DNA of 64,000 nucleotides from an uncultured Prochlorococcus sp. (GTDB taxonomy: Bacteria; Cyanobacteriota; Cyanobacteriia; PCC-6307; Cyanobiaceae), in assembly GCA_902583265.1 (NCBI GenBank), contig CACHVD010000003.1, positions 59,544 through 123,543 of the forward strand, written 5' to 3'. Position numbers and translations under genes: made by a program. Of this stretch, positions 1 to 9,585 are shown in pieces; position 1 is the stretch's first letter; each line of letters opens with the position of its first letter. A model generated the notes under the pieces. It saw only the letters and a program-made list of their open reading frames with translations. It ran no database searches and was not told where the DNA came from.

Positions 1-26
1 AGCCCTTTTTTTATTTGTTAATTTTA

Positions 27-209
27 TTAGTAATCTCTATTAAAATCGGATGGACTTCCTGTAAGCGAACATACAACCGACTCCTCATTTTTCATTTCCT
101 TGACTTCTACAATTGGTCTTCCCATTTTCTTCAAAACCTCAATATCTTGAATAGTTTGACATCTAGCTATTATTTTTCCTTGTTGATCAAAGCAAGTATA
201 GAAATTCAT
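27..209 (-). CDS. small conserved-looking protein, function unknown
   Basis: A 60-residue ORF read leftwards, 86 bases beyond the obgE stop on the same strand, so it is probably the last gene of the hemB-obgE run. It is soluble, has no membrane segment, and carries three cysteines (about residues 6, 17 and 47) and an N-terminal FDQQGK turn. I do not recognise a named family. The opposite-strand 74-residue ORF over the same bases has the hydrophobic, low-complexity look of a shadow. Coding status is inferred from its position in a tightly packed operon and a balanced amino-acid composition. Confidence 0.6.
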   Translation of the reverse strand: MNFYTCFDQQGKIIARCQTIQDIEVLKKMGRPIVEVKEMKNEESVVCSLTGSPSDFNRDY

Positions 210-295
210 ATTGTGTTTAAAGAAGTATCTTATTTATGACTAATTTTCATTATTAAATCAAGTAAATTTTTAACAAAAAAAATTTTTAATTTAAT

Positions 296-1279
296 TTAGA
301 TCTTTTGCCATACCTCAGAAAGCAGTGAAGATAAACCTTTTTTTAAAGATGAAGAAATAACTAAAACTTTCTTTTTAGATAAATCTTCTAACTTTTTTGT
401 AATTATTTTCAAATAATCATCATCTACCAGCTCCATTTTATTTAATACAATTATCCTCTCTTTATCTAAAAGACCTTTCCCATATTTTTTTAATTCCTGC
501 TCAATTATCTCAAAATCATGTAAAGGATTTTCTGCAATTGCATCAATTAAGTGAACAAGAATCTTCGTTCTTTGGATGTGCCTTAAAAAATCATGCCCTA
601 AACCTACTCCATCAGCGGCCCCTGATATTAATCCAGGAATGTCGGCAAAAAGGCAACCATTCCCATCAATTTTTCTAACTACACCTAAGTTAGGTATTAG
701 AGTTGTGAAAGGATAATTTGCAATTTTTGGGCGGGCAGATGACACGACGGAAATCAAAGTACTTTTCCCAGCATTTGGAAGGCCTATAATTCCAACCTCT
801 GCAAGAAGTTTTAGTTCTAATTGAACCTCCCATATCTCACCATCTTTTCCTTCAGTGAATGATTCTGGGGCTCTATTTTGATTACTTAAATAGTAAGCAT
901 TACCATGTCCACCTCTTCCTCCAATGGCAATAGTTAAGCTCTGTTTATCTTTAGTTAAGTCTCCTAAAATAATGCCTGTTTTAATATCTCTTATTTCAGT
1001 TCCACAGGGAACTTTAAGGATTGTATCCTCACCTGAAGCACCTGATCTCTTATTAGGACCTCCTTTGCATCCATCTTCAGCAATTATTTCACGTTTGAAT
1101 TTGAAATCTAATAATGTTTGAAGATTATTATCAGCCATCAAAATAACTGAACCCCCTCTGCCACCATTCCCCCCAGAAGGACCTCCAGCAGGAACGAATT
1201 TTTCTCTTCTAAATGAAACTATTCCATTTCCACCCTTTCCAGCTTTAAGAATAATGTTTGCTTGATCAATAAATTGCAC
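296..1279 (-). CDS. obgE: Obg-family GTPase ObgE/CgtA
   Basis: A ribosome-associated GTPase that acts late in 50S assembly and links growth to nucleotide state. The N-terminal glycine-rich Obg fold covers roughly residues 1-158 ([15 protein letters not shown]). The G domain follows, with G1 GLPNAGKS at about 166-173, a G3 motif DIPGL and G4 NKME. At 327 residues it ends soon after the G domain and so lacks the extra C-terminal OCT domain of some Gram-positive homologues. It starts with GTG. It lies 40 bases downstream of mutS2 on the same strand, in what looks like one leftward operon with hemB. Confidence 0.97.
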   Translation of the reverse strand: MQFIDQANIILKAGKGGNGIVSFRREKFVPAGGPSGGNGGRGGSVILMADNNLQTLLDFKFKREIIAEDGCKGGPNKRSGASGEDTILKVPCGTEIRDIKTGIILGDLTKDKQSLTIAIGGRGGHGNAYYLSNQNRAPESFTEGKDGEIWEVQLELKLLAEVGIIGLPNAGKSTLISVVSSARPKIANYPFTTLIPNLGVVRKIDGNGCLFADIPGLISGAADGVGLGHDFLRHIQRTKILVHLIDAIAENPLHDFEIIEQELKKYGKGLLDKERIIVLNKMELVDDDYLKIITKKLEDLSKKKVLVISSSLKKGLSSLLSEVWQKI

Positions 1280-1319
1280 TTAATACACTTATTAAATTGT
1301 TTTCTAGCTATTTTAAATT

Positions 1320-3731
1320 TTATTTTATCCACGCAATACTGCAACCAGGTCCACCCTCGTTGTTGGCTGCATCTTCAATCTTATCAACATAATTTAAACC
1401 TGATAACCAATTTCTTAGTCCTTTTTTTAATTTTCCTGTTCCAATTCCATGAACAATCCATAGCGGTCCATGAAATTTTCTAATTTTCTCTTCGATAATT
1501 ATTTCGGCTTCATGAACTCTTAGACCTCTTACGTCAATTGTATTTTTACTCGTTCTAATTTTAGAAAAAGAAAAATCTTCTCTTTTAGACTTGATCTCAA
1601 TTTTTGACATTTTGAAATTAGGCTTTTCTCCATTAATACCTTCAAAGTCATTTACAGATAATGTGCTTCTGAATGAACCACATTTAACTTCATAAAAACC
1701 ACCTTTTTTATCAAAATCTATAATTTGACCGGTACTATTTAGACTTTTAATTTTTACAAAATCGCCTACCTGAGGATCCCATGATATTGACTTTTCAAAT
1801 TTTTTTTGGGTTAAATGTTCCGTCTCAATTTCCTTTAATCTTTTTCCAATAATTCTCGTATCCTCTCCATTAACATTTTTATCTTTTAATTTTTTAATCA
1901 AATCTATTACTTCTTTTTTAGCAGATACAATATGTTTTGATAATTTAGACCTTTCAATTTCCTGGATTTTTTCAGCATTTATTTTTTGATATTCATAATT
2001 TCTCTTCAGTTCATCATGTAATATTTCAGTCCTTGGAATAAGTTCTGCAGCCGCTTCTGCAGAATTTTGCTGTTTAATCCTCTCTTCTTCAAGTCCTTTA
2101 ATAATACTGTTAATATTATCAACTTCTTTTGGCTTTAGATAATTTGCAGCTTCATTGAGTATGCTTTCATCTAGACCAATTTTCTTTGAAATTGACAAAG
2201 CATTACTTCTCCCAGGAATGCCCCAGTTGAGTATATATTTTGGCTTCAAAGAATCCTCATCAAAGGCAACTGATACGTTTTCAAATCTGGAGTCCTTATA
2301 TTTTAAAGCCTTAATATCTCCATAATGTGTAGTTGCTAACGTGATATCAGATTTATTTGCAAATTCTTTTAATAAAGCCATCGCAAGAGCACTTCCTTCA
2401 AGAGGATCTGTACCAGATCCAATCTCATCTAACAAAACAACTGATAATCCTTTCCTATTATCAAGTGAATCTAAAATCTCTTTTATACGGGATATATGCC
2501 CACTAAAGGTAGATAAATTCTCTTCTAATGATTGATTATCTCCTATATCAACAAATACATGTGGACAGAAAGGGATAATAGGATTATTAGTTGAGGGTAT
2601 CAATAATCCAGATCTAGCCATAAGTAACGACAAACCCAGACCTTTTAAAGCTGCCGTTTTACCTCCAGTATTTGGACCTGTAATAGCTACAACTTTAATA
2701 TTTCTATTTATATGAAAATCCACAGCCACTGGGGGGGGAGCTCCTTTTTTCTTATGTTCCCAAATCAATAACGGATGAGAAAAACCAATTAAGGAAATTA
2801 CGGGATTTTTCTCAAAAGTAGGAGTTTTGCCTCCAATCCATTTCGAATATCTTGAACGTGTAAAAGCATTTTCTAATCGCAATAAAATAGACGCCATTAA
2901 AATAAGATTTTCTGAATTATCACCAATAACTTGAGACCATTTTTGGAGTAATTTAAATTCTTCTGCTGTGATCCTTGCGTCTAAAGAAGCAATCTTGTTA
3001 CCCTTAGTTACTACACTATCAGGTTCAAAATAAACTGTATTTCCTGAAGATGAAGAGTCATGAATTATGCCTTTAAATTTATCTACATAATTAACTTTTA
3101 CTGCTAAAACCGGCCTACCATATCGATCTCCAATAGTAGTGTCTTGTAAAAAAGATAAATTCTTTTGGATAAATTTATCAACTAATATTTTCCTTTCCAG
3201 TTTCTTAGATAATAATTCTTTTCTTAGAATAGATAATTCACTACTAGCATTATCCGAAATCCTGCCATTAGGTTCAATACCATTTTTTAAAATTGTTTCA
3301 ATATTTTTATGGTCAACTAAATTATTTATGAATGATGAAATAAAAGGCCTTATTTCAAAATCTAATAAGAGTTTTTTTAAATTTCTTGCCACAGATATTG
3401 TTTTCGAAATTTCTAACAATTCAGAAGATAAAATCACACCTCCCTTTGAGCAAATCTCAATATTTCTAGTAATATCGCAAACACCAGAAAAACTAATTGA
3501 TTTTTCTAAATTATTTTCTAGCTCAGTTATTTCTACCGTTTCTTTCAAAAGTATTTTAGAAACATCGTATTCTGAGGGTATTTCAAAACTTAAAATTGCC
3601 TTTTTACCCATTTCTGTAGAAGCAAATGAGGATAAATGCGTTTTTAATGAATCCCAGTCTAGAAGGCTTATAGATTCATCTTCTAGTGATTTCTCTGAAT
3701 ATGATATTTTTGAATGATTTTTCTCTTGCAT
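1320..3731 (-). CDS. mutS2: MutS2 family ATPase with Smr domain
   Basis: A MutS paralogue of 803 residues. In other bacteria this family suppresses recombination or rescues collided ribosomes, and it does not take part in mismatch repair. The protein lacks the MutS mismatch-recognition N-terminus. It has a MutS core with Walker A GPNTGGKTA near residue 350, Walker B LLDEIGSGTDP, a long helical linker rich in Glu and Lys, and a C-terminal Smr domain with IDVRGLRVHEA and HGIGTGKL, the usual nuclease or RNA-binding motifs. It is 12 bases downstream of the VOC gene and upstream of obgE on the same strand. The 192-residue ORF antisense to its N-terminus is a shadow. Confidence 0.95.
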   Translation of the reverse strand: MQEKNHSKISYSEKSLEDESISLLDWDSLKTHLSSFASTEMGKKAILSFEIPSEYDVSKILLKETVEITELENNLEKSISFSGVCDITRNIEICSKGGVILSSELLEISKTISVARNLKKLLLDFEIRPFISSFINNLVDHKNIETILKNGIEPNGRISDNASSELSILRKELLSKKLERKILVDKFIQKNLSFLQDTTIGDRYGRPVLAVKVNYVDKFKGIIHDSSSSGNTVYFEPDSVVTKGNKIASLDARITAEEFKLLQKWSQVIGDNSENLILMASILLRLENAFTRSRYSKWIGGKTPTFEKNPVISLIGFSHPLLIWEHKKKGAPPPVAVDFHINRNIKVVAITGPNTGGKTAALKGLGLSLLMARSGLLIPSTNNPIIPFCPHVFVDIGDNQSLEENLSTFSGHISRIKEILDSLDNRKGLSVVLLDEIGSGTDPLEGSALAMALLKEFANKSDITLATTHYGDIKALKYKDSRFENVSVAFDEDSLKPKYILNWGIPGRSNALSISKKIGLDESILNEAANYLKPKEVDNINSIIKGLEEERIKQQNSAEAAAELIPRTEILHDELKRNYEYQKINAEKIQEIERSKLSKHIVSAKKEVIDLIKKLKDKNVNGEDTRIIGKRLKEIETEHLTQKKFEKSISWDPQVGDFVKIKSLNSTGQIIDFDKKGGFYEVKCGSFRSTLSVNDFEGINGEKPNFKMSKIEIKSKREDFSFSKIRTSKNTIDVRGLRVHEAEIIIEEKIRKFHGPLWIVHGIGTGKLKKGLRNWLSGLNYVDKIEDAANNEGGPGCSIAWIK

Positions 3732-3743
3732 ACAAAAAAATAA

Positions 3744-4130
3744 TCAAACATTAGATTGAATCCCTTCAGGAGGAACATAAAGCATCTCGAGCCAGTTCCC
3801 TTCAGTATCCTTCATATAAAAAGATGCTGTTCCATCTCTATGTTCATGTAAAGGACCAACTTTTACACCAGAATTTTTTAAATCGTTTTGAATATTAACT
3901 ACTTCTTTTTTATTTTCAAAATGAAAAGCAAAGTGCGGTCCTGCAGCTTTATAGCTAGGACCTAACAACGCAAGTCCATCTTTCCCTTTACCAGCTTCTA
4001 AATATGACCAATCTTTATCATCCCAAACCAAATTCATCCCCAATTTTATATAAAAAGATTTGGCCCTTTCGAGATTCTCTACTCTAAGTGCAATGTGCCC
4101 AATTCTATTTACTCCTTGTGAAAACTTCAA
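3744..4130 (-). CDS. glyoxalase/VOC superfamily protein
   Basis: 128 residues forming one complete vicinal-oxygen-chelate domain: GHIALRVENLERAKSFY at the N-terminus, a central HFAFHF strand and GNWLEMLYVPP at the end. The His and Glu at these sites are where VOC enzymes bind their metal. It resembles lactoylglutathione lyase and fosfomycin-resistance relatives, but the substrate cannot be read from the sequence. The best start is TTG. It sits between hemB and mutS2 in the leftward run, which gives no clear functional clue. Confidence 0.85.
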   Translation of the reverse strand: MKFSQGVNRIGHIALRVENLERAKSFYIKLGMNLVWDDKDWSYLEAGKGKDGLALLGPSYKAAGPHFAFHFENKKEVVNIQNDLKNSGVKVGPLHEHRDGTASFYMKDTEGNWLEMLYVPPEGIQSNV

Positions 4131-4192
4131 AACAAAGCAGTGAAAATAATATTAATTTAAGAATAAAACAAATTTTAATTAATAATGAGTTT

Positions 4193-5194
4193 TTAAGTAT
4201 CCTGCAACCATTGAGATGCATCGCAAGCATGATAAGTGAGTATCAATTTTGCCCCTGCTCTTTTAAAACTAAGCAAGGTTTCTAAAACAATATCTTTTTC
4301 ATTAATCCAGTTTTTCATAGCAGCAGACTTTACCATGGAATATTCTCCACTAACGTTGTATGCAGCTATGGGCTTATTTGAAAAAGTGCTTAGTCTATAA
4401 ACAATATCTAAATATGAAATTCCTGGTTTTACCATCAAAATATCAGCTCCTTCATATTGATCCAATGCAGATTCAATTAAAGCCTCTTTTGAATTGGCGG
4501 GGTCCATTTGATATGTAGACTTATTATCTGGAATTATTTTTTTACTATTTTCTCTTGGAGCTGAATCTAAAGCAGTTCTAAATGGACCATAATAAGCAGA
4601 TGAATATTTTGCTGTATAACTAATGATACCTACATCACTAAATCCTTGACTATCGAGAGCAGTTCTAATTGCTCCAACTCTCCCATCCATCATGTCACTA
4701 GGGCCGATAAAATCTGCTCCAGCTTTAGCTTGTGTTAAAGCCTGTTTTTTTAGAATTTCAATAGTTTCATCATTCAATATTTCTCCAGTTTCATCAACTA
4801 ATCCATCATGTCCATCACACGAATACGGATCTAAGGCAACATCTGTCATTATAGCCATTTCTGGTATCTCTTTTTTTAATGTTTGAATGGCTTTAGGTAT
4901 TAAACCGTCTTCGTTAAAACACTCTGATCCATCTTCAGTCTTTAAGCTATCGTTTATTTTTGGGAAAAGAACCACACACCTTATCCCCAATTCCCATGCC
5001 CTATTAACCTCCTTTATTAAACCATTCATATCCCATCTAAAAGTTCCTGGCATTGCCGAAATTTCTTCTTTATAGTCTTTTTCATGAATAAATAATGGAT
5101 ATATGAAGTCCGAAGCCTTTAGATGGTTTTCTCTTACCATTTCTCTAATTGCCTCATTTCTTCTTAATCTTCTAGGACGAATAATCGAATTCAT
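4193..5194 (-). CDS. hemB: delta-aminolevulinic acid dehydratase (porphobilinogen synthase)
   Basis: Joins two 5-aminolevulinate molecules into porphobilinogen, the shared precursor of chlorophyll, heme and pseudocobalamin. Both Schiff-base lysine regions are visible (YTAKYSSAYYGPFR and MVKPG). The metal-site stretch reads DVALDPYSCDGHDG, the aspartate-rich plant/cyanobacterial type expected to use magnesium, rather than the triple-cysteine zinc site of the E. coli enzyme; that metal assignment is inferred. Length 333 is normal. It starts with ATG and is the first gene of the leftward run hemB-VOC-mutS2-obgE, so its promoter should lie in the 219-base gap shared with the divergent SulP gene. 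Confidence 0.98.
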   Translation of the reverse strand: MNSIIRPRRLRRNEAIREMVRENHLKASDFIYPLFIHEKDYKEEISAMPGTFRWDMNGLIKEVNRAWELGIRCVVLFPKINDSLKTEDGSECFNEDGLIPKAIQTLKKEIPEMAIMTDVALDPYSCDGHDGLVDETGEILNDETIEILKKQALTQAKAGADFIGPSDMMDGRVGAIRTALDSQGFSDVGIISYTAKYSSAYYGPFRTALDSAPRENSKKIIPDNKSTYQMDPANSKEALIESALDQYEGADILMVKPGISYLDIVYRLSTFSNKPIAAYNVSGEYSMVKSAAMKNWINEKDIVLETLLSFKRAGAKLILTYHACDASQWLQDT

Positions 5195-5400
5195 TGGAAT
5201 ATTATTAAAGTTAAAAGATATTTATTTAATAGATTAATCGCTTGCCTCGCACATAAATCAATCTGAGACTCCTTTTGTTCAGGAAAATTAACTTAATTAT
5301 CTTGTAGAAGCAAAAAGTTACAAAAATATTTTGCTCAAACTTCATTTTTCACAAATTTACGTCATAAAGAGATAATATCTTTTAGTTAAGTATTTATTTT

Positions 5401-5406
5401 AAGGAG
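5401..5406 (+). promoter_or_regulatory. strong Shine-Dalgarno before a TTG start
   Basis: AAGGAG ends seven bases before TTG at 5414, which fixes the unusual start codon of the SulP transporter. Most genes in this window show only weak ribosome-binding sites, so this one stands out. A possible -10 (GATAAT, in GATAATATC) lies about 35 bases upstream. Confidence 0.7.
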
Positions 5407-5413
5407 AGTATCT

Positions 5414-7066
5414 TTGCAAATAATTAATGGACTTCACCTAAAGAATGTAAGAGGGGATATTCTTGGAGGGATCACTGCCGCAGTGGTAGCTCTACCTCTC
5501 GCTCTTGCTTTTGGTAATGCTGCATTAGGACCTGGCGGAGCAATTTATGGACTATATGGTGCGGTAGTAGTTGGTTTTTTGGCAGCATTATTCGGCGGGA
5601 CACCTGCTCAAGTTAGTGGGCCAACTGGACCCATGAGTGTAACTGTTGCTGGAGTAGTAGCAGGCTTAGCAGCAGTGGGAGTTCCACGAGATCTGTCTGC
5701 AGGACAAATTTTACCTTTAGTTATGGCAGCTGTAGTAATTGGCGGCTTACTGCAAATATTTTTCGGGATTCTAAAACTAGGAAAATATATTACATTAGTT
5801 CCATATTCTGTTGTTTCAGGATTTATGTCTGGTATCGGAGTAATAATAATTGCACTGCAAATTGGACCATTATTAGGAATTAGCACTCGTGGTGGAGTAG
5901 TCGAATCTTTATCAACTGTATTTTCAAATTTCGAGCCCAATGGTGCTGCTATTGGAGTAGCAATAATGACACTAGGCATAGTATTTCTCACTCCTAGAAA
6001 AATAAGTCAATGGGTTCCTTCTCCTTTATTGGCATTATTGATAGTAACTCCAATATCAATTTTAATTTTTGGAGATGGAGCTATTGATAGAATTGGAGAA
6101 ATTCCAAGGGGTGTTCCATCTTTAAATTTCCCAAGTTTTAATCAATATTTTCCAATTATTTTCAAGGCAGGATTAGTACTCGCAGTACTTGGCGCTATTG
6201 ACTCTTTACTGACATCTCTTGTAGCAGACAATATTTCTCAAACAAAACATAATTCAGATAGAGAACTTATTGGTCAAGGGATAGGAAATGCTGTTGCAGG
6301 TCTGTTTTCAGGTTTACCTGGAGCAGGAGCAACAATGAGAACTGTCATAAATGTTAAATCTGGAGGCTCAACTCCTATCTCTGGCATGGTTCACTCAGTT
6401 GTATTGTTGATAGTTTTAGTTGGTGCGGGACCTTTAGCTGAGCAAATACCAACAGCCTTGCTAGCTGGAATCCTTATAAAAGTAGGTCTAGATATTATTG
6501 ATTGGGGATTTTTGAGGAGGGCTCACAAATTATCTTTAAAAACTTCAGTAGTAATGTACGGGGTACTTCTAATGACTGTTTTTTGGGATTTAATTTGGGC
6601 AGTTTTAGTCGGTGTATTTATAGCAAATATGCTCACTATTGATTCAATAACCGAGACTCAACTAGAAGGTATGGATGAGGATAATCCTTTATCAAAAGAT
6701 GATCAAGCTAAAAATTCATTACCTGCAGATGAAAAAGCACTTCTAGATAGATGTTCAGGAGAAGTAATGCTATTTAGACTAAAAGGACCACTTAGTTTTG
6801 GAGCAGCCAAAGGTATCTCAGAAAGAATGATGCTTGTAAGAAACTACAAAATTTTGATATTAGATATCACTGATGTACCAAGACTTGGAGTAACAGCGAC
6901 GCTCGCAATAGAGGATATGATGCAAGAAGCAAAAAATAATTCTAGGAAAGCATTTGTTGCTGGAGCCAACGAAAAAGTAAAAGATAGATTAGCTAAGTTT
7001 GGAGTTGAAGGCATCATTGAAACAAGAAAAGAAGCCTTAGAAACCGCTCTAAATGAATTAGCCTAG
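5414..7066 (+). CDS. bicA: SulP-family anion transporter, BicA-like bicarbonate permease
   Basis: A 550-residue membrane protein: about a dozen hydrophobic segments over residues 15-420, then a cytoplasmic STAS domain (about 440-550, with ILDITDVPRLGVTAT). The family includes sulfate transporters and the cyanobacterial Na+-dependent bicarbonate transporter BicA. The next gene is an SbtA-type bicarbonate transporter and the one after a PII-like protein, so bicarbonate uptake for the carbon-concentrating mechanism is the likelier role; this is inference from context. Start TTG with a strong SD. It ends six bases before the next gene, so the three genes look cotranscribed. Confidence 0.85.
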   Translation: MQIINGLHLKNVRGDILGGITAAVVALPLALAFGNAALGPGGAIYGLYGAVVVGFLAALFGGTPAQVSGPTGPMSVTVAGVVAGLAAVGVPRDLSAGQILPLVMAAVVIGGLLQIFFGILKLGKYITLVPYSVVSGFMSGIGVIIIALQIGPLLGISTRGGVVESLSTVFSNFEPNGAAIGVAIMTLGIVFLTPRKISQWVPSPLLALLIVTPISILIFGDGAIDRIGEIPRGVPSLNFPSFNQYFPIIFKAGLVLAVLGAIDSLLTSLVADNISQTKHNSDRELIGQGIGNAVAGLFSGLPGAGATMRTVINVKSGGSTPISGMVHSVVLLIVLVGAGPLAEQIPTALLAGILIKVGLDIIDWGFLRRAHKLSLKTSVVMYGVLLMTVFWDLIWAVLVGVFIANMLTIDSITETQLEGMDEDNPLSKDDQAKNSLPADEKALLDRCSGEVMLFRLKGPLSFGAAKGISERMMLVRNYKILILDITDVPRLGVTATLAIEDMMQEAKNNSRKAFVAGANEKVKDRLAKFGVEGIIETRKEALETALNELA

Positions 7067-7072
7067 TAATCT

Positions 7073-8071
7073 ATGGAAATAAATCCAATTCTGCAAAATG
7101 TATTAGCCCCGCCAGTTCTTTTCTTTTTGATTGGAGCAATATCAGTACTCTTTAAATCTGATTTAGAAATACCAGCTCCATTACCTAAACTCTTCTCCTT
7201 ATATCTGCTTTTAGCAATTGGGTTCAAAGGAGGTATAGAGATACAGAAAAGCGGCTTTAATGATCAAGTGTTGCCGACTTTAAGTGCTGCGATACTTATG
7301 TCACTATTAATTCCGCTAATTGGATTTTTAATTTTAAGATTTAAGTTTGATGTCTTTAATTCAGCAGCGATAGCAGCTGCTTACGGTTCAATAAGTGCTG
7401 TTACATTTATTTCTGCAGAGAGTTTTTTAGAAAGTCAAAAAATAGCTTTTGATGGATTTATGGTTGGCGCCTTAGCTCTAATGGAGTCTCCTGCAATAAT
7501 AGTTGGATTATTACTTGTAAAATTTGCAGCTCCCAAAAATAGACCTAAGTCAAGAAAAATGCATCTAAGCGCAATATTACATGAATCACTTTTAAATGGA
7601 TCTGTATATTTATTGCTTTCAAGTTTAATTGTAGGATTTCTCACTGCTTCCAGTAATCCTTCAGGCATTGCGAAAATGGAACCATTTACTGGACAATTAT
7701 TCTATGGAGCAGAATGCTTCTTCTTATTAGACATGGGTATAGTGGCTGCTCAAAGATTACCGAGATTAAAAAGTGCAGGTTCATTTTTAATTGGCTTTGC
7801 AATTTTCATGCCTTTATTTAATGCCTTTATAGGTGTATTCGTTGCAAGATTTTTATCTTTAGGACCTGGCAATTCACTTTTATTTGTGGTTTTATGTGCT
7901 AGCGCCTCATATCTTGCAGTTCCTGCCGCAATGCGGATGACAGTCCCAGAAGCTAAATCTAGTTATTACATTTCAACAACACTAGGTCTCACATTCCCAT
8001 TCAATATAGTTCTTGGCATTCCAATATATATGAGTTTAGTAAATACCATTATCCCACTATCTCCCTTATAA
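7073..8071 (+). CDS. sbtA: SbtA-like sodium-dependent bicarbonate transporter
   Basis: 332 residues, about ten hydrophobic segments in two repeated halves, as in the SbtA (DUF897) family. Recognisable family features are the N-terminal APPVLFFLIGA segment, the conserved AIGFKGG, and AAYGSISAVTF in the core, where SbtA proteins bind bicarbonate and sodium. It should act in the plasma membrane to import HCO3- for carboxysomes. It is flanked by a SulP transporter and a PII-like gene starting two bases after its stop, the arrangement expected for an SbtA with its SbtB partner. Function in Prochlorococcus is inferred from homology. Confidence 0.85.
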   Translation: MEINPILQNVLAPPVLFFLIGAISVLFKSDLEIPAPLPKLFSLYLLLAIGFKGGIEIQKSGFNDQVLPTLSAAILMSLLIPLIGFLILRFKFDVFNSAAIAAAYGSISAVTFISAESFLESQKIAFDGFMVGALALMESPAIIVGLLLVKFAAPKNRPKSRKMHLSAILHESLLNGSVYLLLSSLIVGFLTASSNPSGIAKMEPFTGQLFYGAECFFLLDMGIVAAQRLPRLKSAGSFLIGFAIFMPLFNAFIGVFVARFLSLGPGNSLLFVVLCASASYLAVPAAMRMTVPEAKSSYYISTTLGLTFPFNIVLGIPIYMSLVNTIIPLSPL

Positions 8072-8073
8072 AG

Positions 8074-8355
8074 ATGAAAAGATTAGACTTAATATTTAGT
8101 GAAAGAGAACTAGATGCAATCATTAAAACCTTAGAAAAAGCTAATGTTCCAGGATATACAATTATGAAACATGCTACTGGAAGAGGTCCTGAAAGAGTAG
8201 TTACCGAGGATATGGAATTTACAGGATTAGGATCGAATGCTCATGTAATTGTTTTTTGTGAACAAGAATTAATAGATAAAATGAGAGATAATATTAGGGA
8301 TGATTTAAGTTATTACGGAGGAGTGGCTTATATTTCTGAAGCAACACCTCTCTAA
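8074..8355 (+). CDS. PII-like signalling protein, SbtB type
   Basis: A 93-residue ferredoxin-fold protein with the PII hallmarks of an N-terminal RLDLIF strand, a GYTI turn and a GRG motif leading into a short T-loop region. It lies immediately after the SbtA-like gene, where SbtB is expected. SbtB binds adenine nucleotides such as cAMP and gates SbtA. The C-terminal CGPxGC disulfide loop of some SbtB proteins is absent. It could instead regulate the SulP transporter, or both. Family assignment is good; the partner is inferred from position. Confidence 0.75.
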   Translation: MKRLDLIFSERELDAIIKTLEKANVPGYTIMKHATGRGPERVVTEDMEFTGLGSNAHVIVFCEQELIDKMRDNIRDDLSYYGGVAYISEATPL

Positions 8356-8379
8356 ATCAAAGAAATAATATTTAAATTT

Positions 8380-9336
8380 TTAAGAATGAATCCAATCTAC
8401 TCTTATATTTTTTCTACTATTCAAATATCGATCAATTGACATTGCTGCAATACATCCATCAGATGCGGCAACAACGGCTTGCTTAAATGGTGTATTTCTT
8501 ATATCTCCAATGGCCCAAACTCCATCAGAGTTTGTAGACATAAAGTCATCCACAATAACTCCTCCATCCTCTTTTAAAGCAATTTGATCCCCTAAAAAAT
8601 CAGTAATTGGCTTTGAACCACTCATATAGACAAAGACTCCATCTAAATCTAAATTAATAGGATTTTCTTCTTGTTTATTTTTTACAACAACTCCATTTAC
8701 ACCCATATCATCACCTAATATCTCCAATAATCTTGTTCTACTCCAATGTTTTATGGTGGAATTATCCATCAATTCCATAGCTTCTTGATTATCTGATTTA
8801 GGATCACTTGATGTAATCCAATGCACAGTAGAAGCAAATTTAGTAAGAACAGTTGCCTCTTCAATTGCCTCCTTGTTCACTCCAACTACGGCAACTTCTC
8901 TATTTTTATAAAAAGCCCCATCACATGTAGCACAATAACTTACTCCTTTACCAAGAAAATCCGCTTCTCCCTTAAATGATGCAGGTCTACCCATAGCTCC
9001 ACTTGCAAGAACAAGTGCTTTAGCCTTGAAAGTGCCCTCAGGAGTATAAACCATTTTCCATTCTCCACTAGCGTCTATTCCAAACACTTGTGCTCTTCTA
9101 TAATCTGAGCCGTATTGTACAGCCTGATCTCTCATAAGAGTAAGTAATTTCTCCCCGCTTATATCAACTGGCACACCTGGATAATTAGCTATCTGATGAG
9201 TTATTGCTAAGGCTCCGACAGAAGGGTTTTTATCTAAAATTACTGTCTTTAAGTTTGAACGAGATGTATAAAGTGCGCAAGTACACCCGGCAGGACCTCC
9301 TCCGATAATAACTACATCTGACTCGATGATTTCCAA
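8380..9336 (-). CDS. trxB: thioredoxin-reductase-like flavoprotein, probably NADPH-independent (DDOR type)
   Basis: 318 residues with the low-molecular-weight thioredoxin reductase fold: an FAD-binding GGGPAG near residue 12, the redox-active CATC at 135-138 and GDIR near the C-terminal FAD site. The NADPH-binding signatures are gone: GGGxSA is replaced by GVNKEA (152-157) and the HRRDxxR arginines by ITSSDPKS (174-181). This matches the cyanobacterial diflavin-linked disulfide oxidoreductase class (DDOR) better than a classical NTR. Routine annotation would call it trxB. The TTG start has AAGGAG ten bases upstream. Its tail converges on the PII-like gene with a 24-base gap. Confidence 0.8.
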   Translation of the reverse strand: MEIIESDVVIIGGGPAGCTCALYTSRSNLKTVILDKNPSVGALAITHQIANYPGVPVDISGEKLLTLMRDQAVQYGSDYRRAQVFGIDASGEWKMVYTPEGTFKAKALVLASGAMGRPASFKGEADFLGKGVSYCATCDGAFYKNREVAVVGVNKEAIEEATVLTKFASTVHWITSSDPKSDNQEAMELMDNSTIKHWSRTRLLEILGDDMGVNGVVVKNKQEENPINLDLDGVFVYMSGSKPITDFLGDQIALKEDGGVIVDDFMSTNSDGVWAIGDIRNTPFKQAVVAASDGCIAAMSIDRYLNSRKNIRVDWIHS

Positions 9337-9585
9337 TGTAATAAAACTCCTTTTAGTAGCTAATTAGATGAGTTTTTGGTTAGAAGATATCTTTAATTTA
9401 AATACCTAACCTATATATAGATATAAGTTAAAAGAAAAAAGAGAAAAAAGCATGATATAGAAACAAACTTACATAGGAAAAATAAAAAATTTAATTATCA
9501 AAATGATTAGTTTCGTGAAATGTTCTGTATTGATCTATTATTAGTCTATGTCTAGTAAATTAGTTGCCATAGAACATTATATTTC

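Noticed and set aside
3139-3717. 192-residue ORF on the plus strand
   Set aside because: It is antisense to the conserved mutS2 N-terminus, has low-complexity Ser/Phe-rich composition and no start signal. It is a shadow.
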